A stretch of DNA of 64,000 bases from Branchiostoma floridae (taxonomy: Eukaryota > Chordata > Leptocardii > Amphioxiformes > Branchiostomatidae). The first letter of the stretch is position 1. Every line of letters starts with the position of its first letter. The stretch is taken from contig NC_049989.1 of assembly GCF_000003815.2 (NCBI RefSeq), positions 1,379,705 through 1,443,704 on the forward strand, read 5' to 3'. This document shows, piece by piece, positions 9,578 through 21,405 of this stretch. The notes below the pieces were generated by a model. That model was not told the DNA's origin and did no database searches. It saw only the letters and a list, made by a program, of their open reading frames with translations. The translations under genes and the position numbers were made by a program.

Positions 9578-10884
9578 GGCAATATGGACAAATCTAGTTG
9601 TTACCACAGGACCAACAATATGTTAAAAAAGTCGAGCGCCCTATTGACCGATGATCATGACTTTGTCCTAGTTATACCCCTGTTACATTAACTACGATCT
9701 TTGGGCGTTCGTCGCAATCGCTGGAAGGTCGCGCGTATTTTCGCCTACTGTCACATATAAGCGAGACTCGACGATCACTATAAATTTGGAGGAAGACTAT
9801 GTATAAGCCAGGAGGCTTTTTTCTTCCCCCTGCATGTACTTTCATCCGTTAATTTGTTTTACGTTATCTTTTTTAAAGATTGTGCAAAATAAATAAAATA
9901 AAAAATAGAAATAAAATAAATCGCGCGCTGATCGAGAAAATTGTTGAAAATGTCATTTAGAGCTCGCAGTCTCGTCGTCCGTTCCATTTTCGCGCAATGT
10001 GACAGGGGTATTTCACGACCTTTTATATTTAAGGCCGTATAAGGTCTGTATATCAAGATTTTGTCAATGCATTATTTTTCCGTATAGGGCCGAACTTACA
10101 TATTTGGAGCAAACTTTGCATCAGACAACGTCATTATCAAAAGTATACGTCTTCTTCGTCCACATATGGCAGAATTTGATATCATTGATACGAGTTTTCA
10201 GAATTTTTAATTGGGGTACATCCAAAATTATTAAATGACGGCATTCGTTGTGAGTTCAAAACTGTTAAAATGTCGATAATGCTGAAACATTTTTATCAAA
10301 TACTTGCACCATTTAGCATACTTACACAAAGACACTATGAAGTATGAGATGTTTTAGATTCTTATGAAAATGGTTGGGTGAATCATGTTACTAGTATTAT
10401 TAACTACATGTATAATGATTTCGGGCGTGTATTGACAAACCCTAGAATATGCTATCCGACTAATAACGACTCCGTTAAAAGGATATATATACATACAATA
10501 AAGGCGCAGTTTATCATGCATTGTTCACGATATGAAGACAAATGCTCAAAGCTGTCTACATTTCTTTCCGTCTGCTCGAAAGAATTTGATACGTTTTGTT
10601 TGCTAGAAATATCAAACTACGTCCTAGGAGGCGATAACACTTACAGTGTACACATAAGTAATGTAATAAAGATTGTTTAGATCACCAATGATGTAAATGA
10701 CACTCTAAACTTAACATATAGATGACAATTTGATAATCATTCATGCACTTCCATGTAGGTAATTCATTGTATACACGTGTTTATATTTTTTTGCTTTTGG
10801 ACAGACGAGGACAATGTGAGTCTGCATTCAAGTTACAGTAACTTATATTAAACAGTGCTACATACACAGTACAGACAGAAGGTA
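9578..10884. other. No gene recognised
   Basis: AT-rich intergenic or intronic sequence. The 100-codon frame at 10378-10680 has no recognisable domain or splice context. I see no further repeat structure. Confidence 0.4.
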
Positions 10885-11047
10885 AAGGTAGTCTTTTTTT
10901 TACCTCCCCGTCCGAAGTCAGATACCCATCTCTATACCTGGGTGAAGTGAGGGAGGTGAAGTCCATTTTCCGAGGGCACAACGAGTATCGAACTCAGGAC
11001 CCTTTAGATTCCGAGCCTAACGCTCTACCAGTTACGCCACACACGAC
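10885..11047 (-). mobile_element. tRNA-derived SINE
   Basis: Read on the minus strand it begins with a tRNA-like head: A-box TGGCGTAACTGGTAGAGCG and B-box GAGTTCGATACTC. A conserved body follows, TTGTGCCCTCGG ... CACTTCACCCAGGTATA ... GGGTATCTGACTTCGG. A poly-purine/T tail sits near 10890. Confidence 0.7.
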
Positions 11048-12249
11048 GTTTCGACAGTTGTTTGTTCACTATAATTATAGTTGTAACAGATGTTACAAAA
11101 GTCACCGTACTTATTAGGTTGTGTCAACAACGATCTTCTTTAAGCTTAATTTTAGGCACTTGGTCCACATTATCAGAAACGATAGGCAGCTGTGATGTTA
11201 AATTCCGTAATTTCGTGACGCACATCGAACATATAAATAACAGCAAATCCAGTGCATAAGGTGCGTGTGCCATGTGCAACGCCTTTTTTATTGTTGCAAA
11301 AAGATTCCGCGTGCATAGCGCATTCCAAGCATAATATAGACGCAGTCAACTATTGCTGATTGTATGCTAACCGCATTTTTTACAAATATCAAGCGAATTC
11401 AAAGCTTCTTTTTGATTAAAAAAAGAACTACTGCCTCGTGTTTTTTCTGCCACAAAATTAATACAGATTTCATAGCGTTATTGTCAAATTCAGTCATCAT
11501 GTGCTGCATGTAGCCAGGGTTGAGAACGTACTGAAGACTGCTAGTAAGGCGTTGGCGGATTTAAATTAAGTATTTTAAATGGAGGTTAACGTTATTATCG
11601 CAATTCTGTTCAAAGGGTAATTTTCATTTAAGTTTGAACAACTCGTAACCATAAGAAATAAGTTCATTTTGTCCTTACAATATATTCTCATTTAAGGTAA
11701 CGGTTCGTAGTTTTTTACGACGCGGGGCCGATTTCACTGTATCCCAGAAAAGCCCTTGCGCTTCTCAAAACAACCATTTTTTTCGGACAATTAAACGTTT
11801 CCGATAAGAAGGGGTGCCTTGTCGCTTACTGACAGACTCAGTTGACATTTTCTGTAGAAATGTTGTTTTGGTAAAACAAAATCAATAAAGTACTTGGGGC
11901 ATTTTTTACAGGCTGCTGTGTGGAAAAATTAATTTTCTGAGATAATGACTAATGTGGCAATTAATGTCAAGATTCCTTCTGTATACTGAATAAAATGATT
12001 TTCCACAAGCTCCGATGGCACTAAAATATCCACAGCGCACATAGAACGCCTGATCTGGGTAATCAGGCAACGAAAACGCGTTACCGCTAGATATCGCGCA
12101 CTGATATCAGGAAAAGATTGGCCGCACGGCGAAATCTGTGCCACCGAAAAACGCTACGAAAAAAGGCCTTTTGGGAAATACAAAAGATATACACATAGCG
12201 GTAACTGAAAAATTGGGAGCCAAAACGAGGGGGTACACCTTTTTATAAA
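11048..12249. other. No gene recognised
   Basis: No open frame with coding character and no clear repeat. Poly-A/T tracts and short reading frames only. Confidence 0.4.
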
Positions 12250-12285
12250 GAGTCAAACCTATATTAGCGGCCACCTTTGCATAGC
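12250..12285 (+). repeat. Terminal fragment of TIR family 1
   Basis: Contains AGTCAAACCTATATTAGCGG followed by CCACC, an isolated end of the family seen at 1.1 and 39.2 kb. Confidence 0.5.
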
Positions 12286-12841
12286 TGAAACTGACCTTAC
12301 CTCCGTTCGGAGTGTAATATAACGTAATGTCAGTTTTCGTCACAAACTAAAGAAATCAACTCAACATCTCTAAATAACCAAAATTCTGTGGCGAAAAATT
12401 AGTAAATATCTTTTTTTCTTGGATTTCTATACCTTTTATTTGACCAGGGATGATGAGACAAGAAGTAGATAAAATACAATATAAATAGGTGTGTATCCTT
12501 AGGTCCTTTCTTATATTTTAGAAAGTATTCCATGTCTTACTGATTGTAACCTAGAAGTTATGAATATTTTTTGCAATACACAGACCACGTCGTTACACGG
12601 AAACTAATACTTAAGCAAACAAAAATCAGTTGTAAACCATGCATAATGCACAGCGTATGGTAATGCATGATTTAATGCCAACTAAAAGATTTGATTTTAT
12701 GCAATGGTTATCTAAAAAGTTAGTAGTAAGATATAAAGTATACAGTATGTGAACATCTGCTCTGTATGGCTACGCATTTTCTTACGTCTATTTGAGATTA
12801 CTTTTAACAGAAAGACGCTTTTTCTGTGAGTCTAGTCCTGT

Positions 12842-13100
12842 TTGCAACTTGTGGGTATCCACACGAATATGACCTTTTTTGCGTTTTTAATGTACAGAGA
12901 TCTTTGTAAAAATACTGTATTATCAAGACTTGCAACTTGTGGGTTGACTATAACAATTTTTTTTCGATTCTAATGTATGGAGATTCTTGTGAAAATACTG
13001 TATTATCAATGACTTGCAACTTGGTATCCACCTGAATATGACCTTTTTTTGCGTTTCCTATGTATAAAAATATTTGTACAAATACTGTATTATCAATGAC
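12842..13100 (+). repeat. Three tandem copies of an 84-88 bp unit
   Basis: Copies begin with TTGCAACTTG at 12842, 12930 and 13014 and end with AAATACTGTATTATCAA. The middle copy has diverged in the segment that reads GAATATGACC in the other two. Confidence 0.7.
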
Positions 13101-13142
13101 ATGAAAAGAACGATATAAAATGCACATAAATAAAAACCTTAC

Positions 13143-13322
13143 GTCCTCAAGTCGAGTCTGCCGTGTCTTGCTGGTTACTAGCAGTCTTCACGTGTAGCTT
13201 CGAAGAATCAACTTCTCAGATAGAAAACTCTTGTATCCGTGGCACTCGATATGCCAGGGAGACAAAATAACAAAATCGGACGACAAGTAGGCTACTACCG
13301 TCCTCTTCTGTCTCACGCCGTC
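13143..13322 (-). other. Candidate non-coding first exon (5' UTR), probably of gene 1
   Basis: On the minus strand the segment begins about 30 bp below a TATATAA box and ends at a strong donor, GAGGAC|GTAAGG (13141-13142). It contains no ATG. The next acceptor with a coding exon on this strand is at 5080, giving an intron of about 8 kb to the signal-peptide exon. The link to gene 1 is inferred from strand, order and phase-free UTR logic only. Confidence 0.45.
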
Positions 13323-13349
13323 TCTGACTAACTTTCTTGGAGCCTTACC

Positions 13350-13400
13350 TTATATAGGTTTGCCGATGGCGTCCTCAAATCAATATGGGTGACTAAGTCA
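13350..13400 (-). promoter_or_regulatory. TATA-box promoter with upstream bZIP-type palindrome
   Basis: TATATAA lies on the minus strand at 13350-13356. The 11-bp palindrome TGACTAAGTCA at 13390-13400 lies about 35 bp upstream and resembles overlapping AP-1-like half sites. The spacing to the candidate first exon suits a core promoter. Confidence 0.45.
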
Positions 13401-14223
13401 CTTGCACATGCTGCAAAGCTGCTAATGACAGTCGAGGCTCCTTAGCGACTGTAGACACTTTTTATTCAAAGGCCACGTAGAGTTGATAATATGGATGACA
13501 CATCCTCTGGCGCATGCGTGCGGAAAAAATATTTGGTAAAAAAAATATTCATTAATTTTTGTTAAATCTAAAAGTTCTTGAAATGACGGAAAACACAGAG
13601 TATGGTATCCTAAACAATACAGTCTTTTTTAAATTTTGTTCTTTAACATCTTCCGGCGTGTATTTTCGCACTTTGCAGCTGCTTTGTACGACTTACAGTA
13701 TTGTTGGAAACGGCCGGAAATTGATGCGCGCATGGATGTTATCCTTATAATCAAATAAACAGGGCCTTATTGTAGATGTCAATTTACGAAGATAGCAGTC
13801 ACCGTCTTCTACTTGTCGTTTACAAAAGAATGCTGTTTTTTTACCACGCAACCGATAGGTTGGGGCCTACAGGCCTAAACTATTTCAACCTGTCGCTGTC
13901 CCTTTTCACTCTCCAAGGAAAGCCAAAATCTATAGTTGCTAATACCGCAAAATGGGAATCTTGAATTATATTTTGCTTATATAGAGAAAGACAACAGTGT
14001 TTATATGAACTTATGCGTATTTTCCCGAGCAAGAGTCCTAACCCCCGACAACCAGAGAATTAGCCAACCTGATATGATTTGGTTTTGGTTTGGTTATACA
14101 GATCTCAAAATACTTGATGCAGGACAACACGTATTTGGTGCAACAGCCTTCGCTACCATTAAGTATCTTACATTGGAGAGACCAGAAGATAACCACAGAC
14201 TAGGTTTCTCGACAATGCTGACA
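13401..14223. other. No gene recognised
   Basis: Upstream of the candidate promoter. The short plus-strand frames (13559-13750, 13776-13964, 13936-14232) have no domain, and the last ends inside a MITE. Confidence 0.4.
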
Positions 14224-14440
14224 ATACTGTAAATGCATCAAAGTTTGCGGGGATTTAATTTCGCCTTAGCGAGAAAAATGGACTCTTTTTGGTGGTATTG
14301 AATTTGCGGTAGCATCATGCACTATAGTCTCTCACTGCCATGAAAAAAAATATTCCCAATAGTTTTAAGTTCGCGGTGAATTGGCAACGCGACAACCACG
14401 AACATAAAACCACTACGCAAATTTCTGCATCTGCAGTATA
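14224..14440. mobile_element. TIR MITE (ATACTG ends)
   Basis: The left end ATACTGTAAATGCATCAAAG mirrors the right end CTTTGCG-type segment closing in CATCTGCAGTAT. Internal TTCGCGGTGAATT and CACGAACATAAAACCAC suit a small non-autonomous DNA element. Confidence 0.6.
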
Positions 14441-15559
14441 TAGCTAACTCGTCGTCTTCATTGTGTAGAGCAGATAGCGCCCTGACGCATCCTTCACCTT
14501 TGTCTGGGCCTTGAGTCTTTGTAGGTCGTAGATCTTGAGTCCTTTTTAATGTAAATTGTGGGAGATTTCACATTAAACCAAGGATGATCCTCAATGAATC
14601 ACTACAGTAGACATGTCTGCTTCTTAAGAATAAAGACCTCTGAGACAGGAAATCCCCTGCAATTTATACTAGCCACAAGCAATGACAGGGGATCTTCTAG
14701 CATTATAGGTATCAAAAAGGGTCATGACACAGTAACCAAGTTGTCGGCATCGATAATTTTGCTTCGAACTTTTGTTGTTTCGTTGTCTAGATATGATTTA
14801 GATATTCATAAATATTTCTAGTGAACATCAACGTTCAAATTAAAGATGTTGTACTGGTAAAACCGAAGTGTTTACTTTATGGTTCTGCTTTGTCGAACTG
14901 TTTTCTGTACGAATTAATCAGTAGTGGAGAAGAAAGGGTTTTGTAACTGCCTTACTTTTGACCTATCCTTGCCGGCATCAAAGCTGTTCCCATCATTTGT
15001 GTATTACCTTTTCTGCCTGTTATCGATACAGTAAATCCTCCGCAAATTACCCCGACCACAGACAAAAGACAGTCGATCTTATCGCAACTTTAAAGGAGGA
15101 TCTACTACTTACACCCAGGTTAAGGATTTAAAGAGATTGAGTGTTAAGTTATGTGTGGGATTTTACCAGCAGCGTAAAAAGTAGGTTTTTGAGCTCGTGC
15201 CTCTTTCTAAAAGCACCATATAGGCAACAATGTATGTTGTAGGATTAAGGCTTTTGCGTCTGTGAATCCTCCACAATTCACGCCAGCCATGGACAAAAGA
15301 ATGTTGACCTTATCGCTTTATAGAATCCACAAGATGGGACGAATAAATCTTGTTGTCGCCGCCCATAGCCTGGCTTATATATTTCTTTTTATTTCGTCGA
15401 TTCAAATGTGGAGTAGACAGGTCCAATTATATTTTACCCCACAAATGGGCTTGAAACCATCTAATACGCATTCACGCTCTGTTGATACCCAGGTTTTCCT
15501 AGGTAGTGTCCCTTTGTGAAGCTGCTATCAGTAAGATTTAATCAATAGCGGGGAAGATA

Positions 15560-15749
15560 TACTCTCTAAGCAGAGGTTAGACTCCGACTGTTTTTAAAGT
15601 TTTTTAGTCGTTTTATTAGGCTTTCTATTTTGTCATCTTCTTGAAGTAGGTTTTGACAATACAAGATACAATACAAAATAGAAATCCCGAAAAAAAAGAC
15701 CAAAAGACCCTATAGAAAACATTCAGAGCCTAACCTCTGCTTGGAGATT
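15560..15749. mobile_element. Foldback MITE, copy 2
   Basis: TACTCTCTAAGCAGAGGTTA at the left pairs with TAACCTCTGCTTGGAGA at the right. The inside carries GGCTTTCTATTTTGTC and its partner, as in the copy at 9366-9577, but without the telomere-like loop. Confidence 0.65.
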
Positions 15750-15973
15750 AGGGAAGATAGGGGTTGTGCTTGCCTTCGTTGTGACCTACCCTTGGTGGCA
15801 TCAAAGTAGCTCCTATATTTTTTTTTATTGTTCGCGTATTTACTTATGTTTTTTCGAATTAAAAAAAACTTTATAATGTACAGCAGGAAATGCCAAGCGA
15901 CGATTGAACTTATTAAGCAACGCTTTTAGAAAATACTGAATTCTAAACACCCAGGTTTGGGGTTAAGCTATAT

Positions 15974-16240
15974 AAAGGCACAACCCAGCGTACGTGCAAT
16001 TACGTACTATCTTTTGGGATCCGTAAGTGCTAAGTACCGCCTCCGTACAACCTCGTAGGGAATCCGACGGACATGCCGTAGAACTTAACGTGTAGGCAAA
16101 ACTTTGTGTGCCATCGGGCTGCAGACTCGCCCCCCATACGTGCCAGTACGGGCGACGCGCCTGCCCTGTACAGCCTGAACGTTTTCAGAAATACGTGGCG
16201 GACGTGGCCTCAAATTGCACGTGCGGCAAGTTGTGCCTTT
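15974..16240 (+). mobile_element. GC-rich palindromic element, copy A
   Basis: Ends AAAGGCACAACC ... GGCAAGTTGTGCCTTT are inverted repeats. The inside has GATCCGTAAGTGCTAAGTACC and ACGTTTTCAGAAATACGTGG. An inverted second copy lies at 27639-27932. Confidence 0.65.
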
Positions 16241-18595
16241 AGCTTTAGAGAGTGTTTCTCTGTCGAGCTGTAAGATGTTACCTGTTGCGGAGAAGGAGGG
16301 TTTTGTTGTTTATACCGTAGAACTAATAGTGTTAATGACATGCTAGACCCTATATGTTGATTTAGTCATACCTATAGATATCCATATATGTGTGTTTAGT
16401 TGTACTGTAAGTAGTTGTTATACATGTAGACCTTACGAAAGTCGCTGTACTTTTGTCGTGTCAATAAAGATTGTTTTGTTTGTTGTATCGCCACTTATAA
16501 AAAACACCTTATCAAAACAGACATTGGCGGCCGCTACTAAAGCGGTTTGTCATTTTGGGCTCTCTGATCCAAAAATTACACCAGCCCCTGACATTTGATC
16601 CCACTGATAGTTAGACAGTTGATCCCACCGCTCTTTAGGCTCAAATGATAAATGTCAGGATAATTTTAGTTCAAACCATGTTTTCAGAGAAGAGCTTATC
16701 TATCAACTGAACATAGACTAGACCTGGTGTCATTATCATTAATTTACGACGGAAGCTAACAATGCACACCTTACCGACTAATTTACATACTCAATAAAAC
16801 AACAGAGAACTTAAGAGTCCTTTGATACGATTCGTATTCTACTCCTAAATATAAACGAATTAAATGTAATTCCCTCTAGTAGACATCTACGTGCAAGTTA
16901 ATTAAGTCGTCCTGTTAGGTCCCGGGTGCTGGCTTTATAGAGCTTATTTTGTTCCTTTGTCGACCAGTTAATTGTAAGATTTTATCAGTAGGGAGAAAAT
17001 ATGGGTTTTTGCCAGGGTTAGTTTTGACCTAACCTCGGCGAGACCAAATCAGTCTATAATCATTTATGCTATCTGGATTTAAAGAAACGCAAACACCAAA
17101 AAAGACATTTGATCTTATCGCATGTTTAGAAGATGCCGCAGTGCTGATACCCGGGTTTGGGCCTGAGACAGCAAGATTTTACTCTTTGTCGGGCAGTTTT
17201 GTGTAAACTTAAACCACTGTGCTTGTGTGACTTTTGGACATCAAATTGGCGGCACCGAAGCAATTTTAGTACTTAGACTCTCTGCATTAATGACACAATT
17301 TCATCCGACAAAAGGGGACTGACCCTATTCAATTATAGAAGAGAAGAGGGCAGTTTTATTCGTAAAGCTTATAAACCAGGTATTCATAAAAGACTTAAAA
17401 CTTGACATCAATGCTTCTAAACATGAATGCTGGTCATTATTTCTGTTTGAGACAGAGTTCTTATTGATCACCCCTCGTAGTGTGAATTTTAATCGAGTTA
17501 CATATTGAATTTAATTGAATAGTGAATGTCTTTACTTCTATTTATTCAAGCGGCGTCTAATGATAGTATTCCTAGACTACTTATTAATCTAAAAATGTTA
17601 TGAACCATTCTATAACAAATGAAAAGTTAAGGTGCAATTTAACGACTCTTGACTTATGTCACCTAGGTTTTTGCTTGAGCTAAAGCCGGGGTGTTCCTTT
17701 GTCAAGCCCTCTATGTAAGATCTTATATTATTGAGTATATGTGACGAAAAAGACTTGCTCTCCCACGACCTTTTATAGTCACCTCGGCGACAACAAACCG
17801 GTTTGTATCATTATGATCGCTGCCTCGATTATTCTTATAGATCTTGCAGATTTTACATTAACTACGGTGAAAAGACGGATAATCTTATCGCTTAGCAGAC
17901 TCACAATGTGCGGATGTGTCGTTCCAAATTTACTTACCACCAAAATATCAAGAAGCTCTGAGCTTACATTGCCCACAGACTAGACATAATGTCATAACTT
18001 TTAATTCACTGAGGTAAGTTTACTTTGGGAGGCTACCAACAACAGTCTTACTTTCTCGTCAATTTAAATGGAAATTTAGGGGATTCCATTCATATCATTA
18101 GTAAACTTCTTTGGAATATTAATTAATTTTTATGATCTAATTAACATCGACGTTCAAGCTAATGATGCTATGCTGCTAACAGCTAGGTGTATGTGGGCTT
18201 TAGTAGGATTATAGTGTACCTTTGTCGAGCTATTTTCTGTAGGATTTGATCTGTATCGGAGAAGGTAATGTTTTGTGCTCGGGCGACTTTTGGAAATCAC
18301 CTTGGCGGCCAAAAAAAGTGGCTTTCTTTATTTAGGTTTTTTTTTCGTCAATGAATCTCACAAATCCTTCACAATTTACACCAGTCACGGACTAAAACCT
18401 GTTGACCTTATCGCATTATGGAATCCACAATGTTAGGATATATAATTCTTGCTGTCGCCATCCTGATTTCTAAGTGACGGAGACAGGTTTTGTGGTTTGC
18501 AAAGTGTGTGCTCTGCATTTAAGTATGTAAAACCTGCTCTTGCCTCAACGTCATTGGCACGAACCTTATGCGAAATCGGCCAACCACTGCCGTCG

Positions 18596-18672
18596 TCACG
18601 TGACAGACGGAGCGGGATGTTTAAGATGGCGGCTTCGATCTTCGGCGACGGAAAAATACGATGTAAGACGCC
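18596..18672 (+). promoter_or_regulatory. Possible promoter and first coding exon of an unidentified plus-strand gene
   Basis: A TCACGTGA E-box (18597-18604) lies just upstream of AAGATGGCGGC, a YY1-type initiator in which the ATG opens MAASIFGDGKIR. The frame then meets a consensus donor, CGAT|GTAAGA. I found no downstream plus-strand exon with recognisable homology, so this could be a chance or transposon-borne motif. Confidence 0.3.
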
Positions 18673-18800
18673 GAAATGAAAGAAAACAGTAGCTCACAGG
18701 CTATCAAATAGGTCTTAGTGGCTTGAAATATAAATATCACGGGTAGAAACGCTTTAAATCATGGCCTCTCCCTACGTAGCGGCGACAGCTGCCGTTTTGC

Positions 18801-18880
18801 ATAAGGTCTGTGCAAATCTCGTAAGGCTCGTGCATATCACATAAGATTCGAGCGATTTTCATAAGATCCTTGAATTTTTG
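18801..18880 (-). repeat. Four tandem 20-bp repeats
   Basis: Exact 20-bp spacing of (A/G)TAAG(A/G)-(T/C)(T/C)-type units beginning ATAAGGTCTG, GTAAGGCTCG, ATAAGATTCG and ATAAGATCCT. They create a longer open frame on the minus strand (18737-19075) that is unlikely to be a gene. Confidence 0.6.
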
Positions 18881-20629
18881 CGTGATAGTGATTTGTCTGT
18901 ATCGCCTAATACTTGTAAGAATTTCAAAAGTTTCGTGCAGATGCTTAGGCACCCTTGATTCTGTAGGCTGATTTGGCGGGGACGTGGATGCTAAATTCAC
19001 GTTTTTCCATTCTCCGAAAGTTGGTGCAGTCACAGATGCAGGTGAAGTCACAAATATGAAAATAAATAGAGGCAAATTATTTATTGGTTTGCCTACGCAA
19101 ATCTAGATTTTCCCTTGGGAAGACTCACTCACTCATCCTCGCCGCATATCAGACTTTGCTTAGGCGGGCCTTGGGAGAACGTTTGGGTTATGAAATCAGA
19201 ATATCAGATGGGATCTCTGATATTGAGTTTTAGTGTCCGTCAACATTTACGAGGGTGTGGGACTTCATCTTGTCGAACTAAATGTAAGCTCACGAGCAGA
19301 TTTTGTATCGTCGGTACAGAATACGTGCATTTTTAAAGTCTTCATAAAACAAATTGCATTCAGACTGGGCGTAGGCATAATAAGTTCTAGCCAAGTCGCG
19401 CTTTTGTGCCGTCAACACAAAGCTTCTATCACGGTCGATATTGCAGTTCTGGTATGGATTGCTAGGTGACACTTTTGATTCATGGGTGCAAAACTTCTTA
19501 GTTGAACGGCAATTGCTTTAATAGTAAAGGATGCTGGGTGGCGCTTTTTATCCATAACATGTACCGTACTGTAGAATTCCCAACAGCGGACAGGCCATGC
19601 TAACTTGATTAATGTAGATCGCATCGATGAATTCCTTTTTTTTTCAAAAACAATGTCGGCGACCAAACTGCCTTATTGCTAATCGCGCACATAGACAGAT
19701 GTATTCCAACTTATCTGAAATATTAGATATCAATTAGTTTGTTAGATTAAACCTTACCCCTTGCATGTTTAAAAAAAAACTGTGAATATCGTTAAAAAAA
19801 ACATTACTCATTACACGTTTAACACACATGAAGGTTGCAAGTAAATATTTGCATGTCGTTAGAAATATCTTTTAAAGTTTAGCATCCGCTGAAGCTCTCA
19901 ATTTTGGATCCAAACATTCTGGATATCTGGAAATCCTAAACTTTTTATAGTGATACGGATCCAAGTTGGATCTGCCTATATCCGCCTGTATCTGTTGTAG
20001 AACTATCCCTGATTAAAGCTGTTTCCGAGACCTTTTCGCTCAATTGTAAATTATACAAATAGGGTCTTAAAAGGGACCCATAATAAAATGCACCATTACA
20101 CCAAATTTTCCCGTGTTTTGTTTTGAATTTATTTCATCAACATAGATGGTAAAAAAATTCTGTCATGCATCTAACGCTACCACAAAAAAGGAATTTTCAA
20201 AAGATATGTTTTTAGCTGCAGCATTTGTATCGTTATTACATTATTACATGTGCGTCTTTGTCGAGTAAAACGTAAGTTACATTTTCTTCCTCCACTCCCT
20301 CTCATCCCTCTCTCTAGCACTTGTATATCTAGTACTTTAATTAATTCCTTAAAAGTCAGCCTTATGGCTGGAGGTCTATATTTAAATTGGTCATGAAAGT
20401 ATTAGACATGTTTAAGGTGTACAGTGAATGAATTCGACAATCCAGGATATAAATCATTATATTTAGTATAATTATACTTACTATATTTCTGAATACCGGC
20501 ATTCCTGCAGGCCTAAGGTGGTTATAACATCATTGCACCATACAGACATGTACCAAGATGGTGTTCTTCCAATGAAAACTTGTTTTCGAAAACATCGTTC
20601 CTATATTTACAATATTGATATTAAAATGC
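18881..20629. other. No gene recognised; 3' flank of the NXPE gene
   Basis: AT-rich DNA with short shadow frames only. The part just below 20630 should include the 3' UTR of the NXPE-like gene; no canonical AATAAA is obvious close to the stop. Confidence 0.4.
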
Positions 20630-21405
20630 TTAGCCATTGTTGAATGGACAGATGTAAGAAAGTAACATGTCAACATGGTTTTTGATGACATCATCAGGCG
20701 GATGCATATCATCATTGTGCCACATAGACTCGGACATCTCCCACACGTTTATAATGGAGATGTTCAGATCTCCGAGGATTTCGTAGACTACAGGCAACAA
20801 CTGAAACGCATACCAATCACCGTTTTCTACAAAGTGTTGAAACTGCTGGTGGTGGCCGGTGTTAGGTGATCTCCAGATTATTTTAGTTTCTGGATGTCGA
20901 CTATGCAAACGTTCTATAGCATGCCGAATGCCATAAAGTCGTGACCGAAACGTCTGAATCGGCTCAGCCGAAAAATGGGCCCATAAACTAATAAGAATAA
21001 CAACATCCTTCCCACCAACAATGCCATCAATTTCTTCGGCCACATAACCCATATCTTTTCCGTCCATCAATGGCATTTGGTTTCGCGGGTAGTTGTGAAA
21101 TAGGAAATGGAATTTGATGTTATTCTTTTCGTCAATTGCATATACCGGTTGTGACCCACGACCATGTTGCTGTAACTTCAGGAATAACATCAGATAACGA
21201 AACCACTGCCTGATTGTGGAATCTCCGCGGAAGAACAATGTTTTGTTTCGCAGACATTCGGTGACGGATTCGACGGTACGAAATTTTCCTGCCTTACACC
21301 TCAGTGAAGTCCAATTCCCATTGAACCAATATCCTTCTGAAGCTGTCTGCGGCAGGCGCGGGGCGCAGAGTGGCAGCGGCTTTCCGCGAACTTTCCGTAA
21401 AAGAC
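20630..21405 (-). CDS. NXPE-like coding exon 4: PC-esterase domain
   Basis: The acceptor TTGTTTTAAG follows a long pyrimidine tract. The exon encodes EGYWFNGNWTSLRC, FFRGDSTIRQWFRYL, VVILISLWAHF, IIWRSPNTGHH and WHNDDMHPPDDV and stops with TAA at 20630. Nucleophile and DxxH motifs are intact. Confidence 0.88.

Larger units (their letters stand above)
14600..18440 (+). repeat. Decayed copies of the 240-bp satellite, interrupted by MITEs
   Basis: Degenerate satellite blocks recur: TTTGTCGA(A/G)CTGT followed by AGTAGTGGAGAAGAAAGGG, TTTGACCTA, GGCGGCA-type and TTGATCTTATCGC near 14880-15080, 15180-15320, 15520-15820, 16250-16300, 16960-17130, 17690-17900 and 18210-18420. The units are far more diverged than at 6.6-8.0 kb. 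No gene is recognised here. Confidence 0.55.

Noticed and set aside
13936-14232. 98-codon plus-strand frame
   Set aside because: It ends inside a TIR MITE and has no recognisable domain.
18737-19075. 112-codon minus-strand frame
   Set aside because: The central part is the 20-bp tandem repeat and the rest shows no domain or splice-consistent neighbours.
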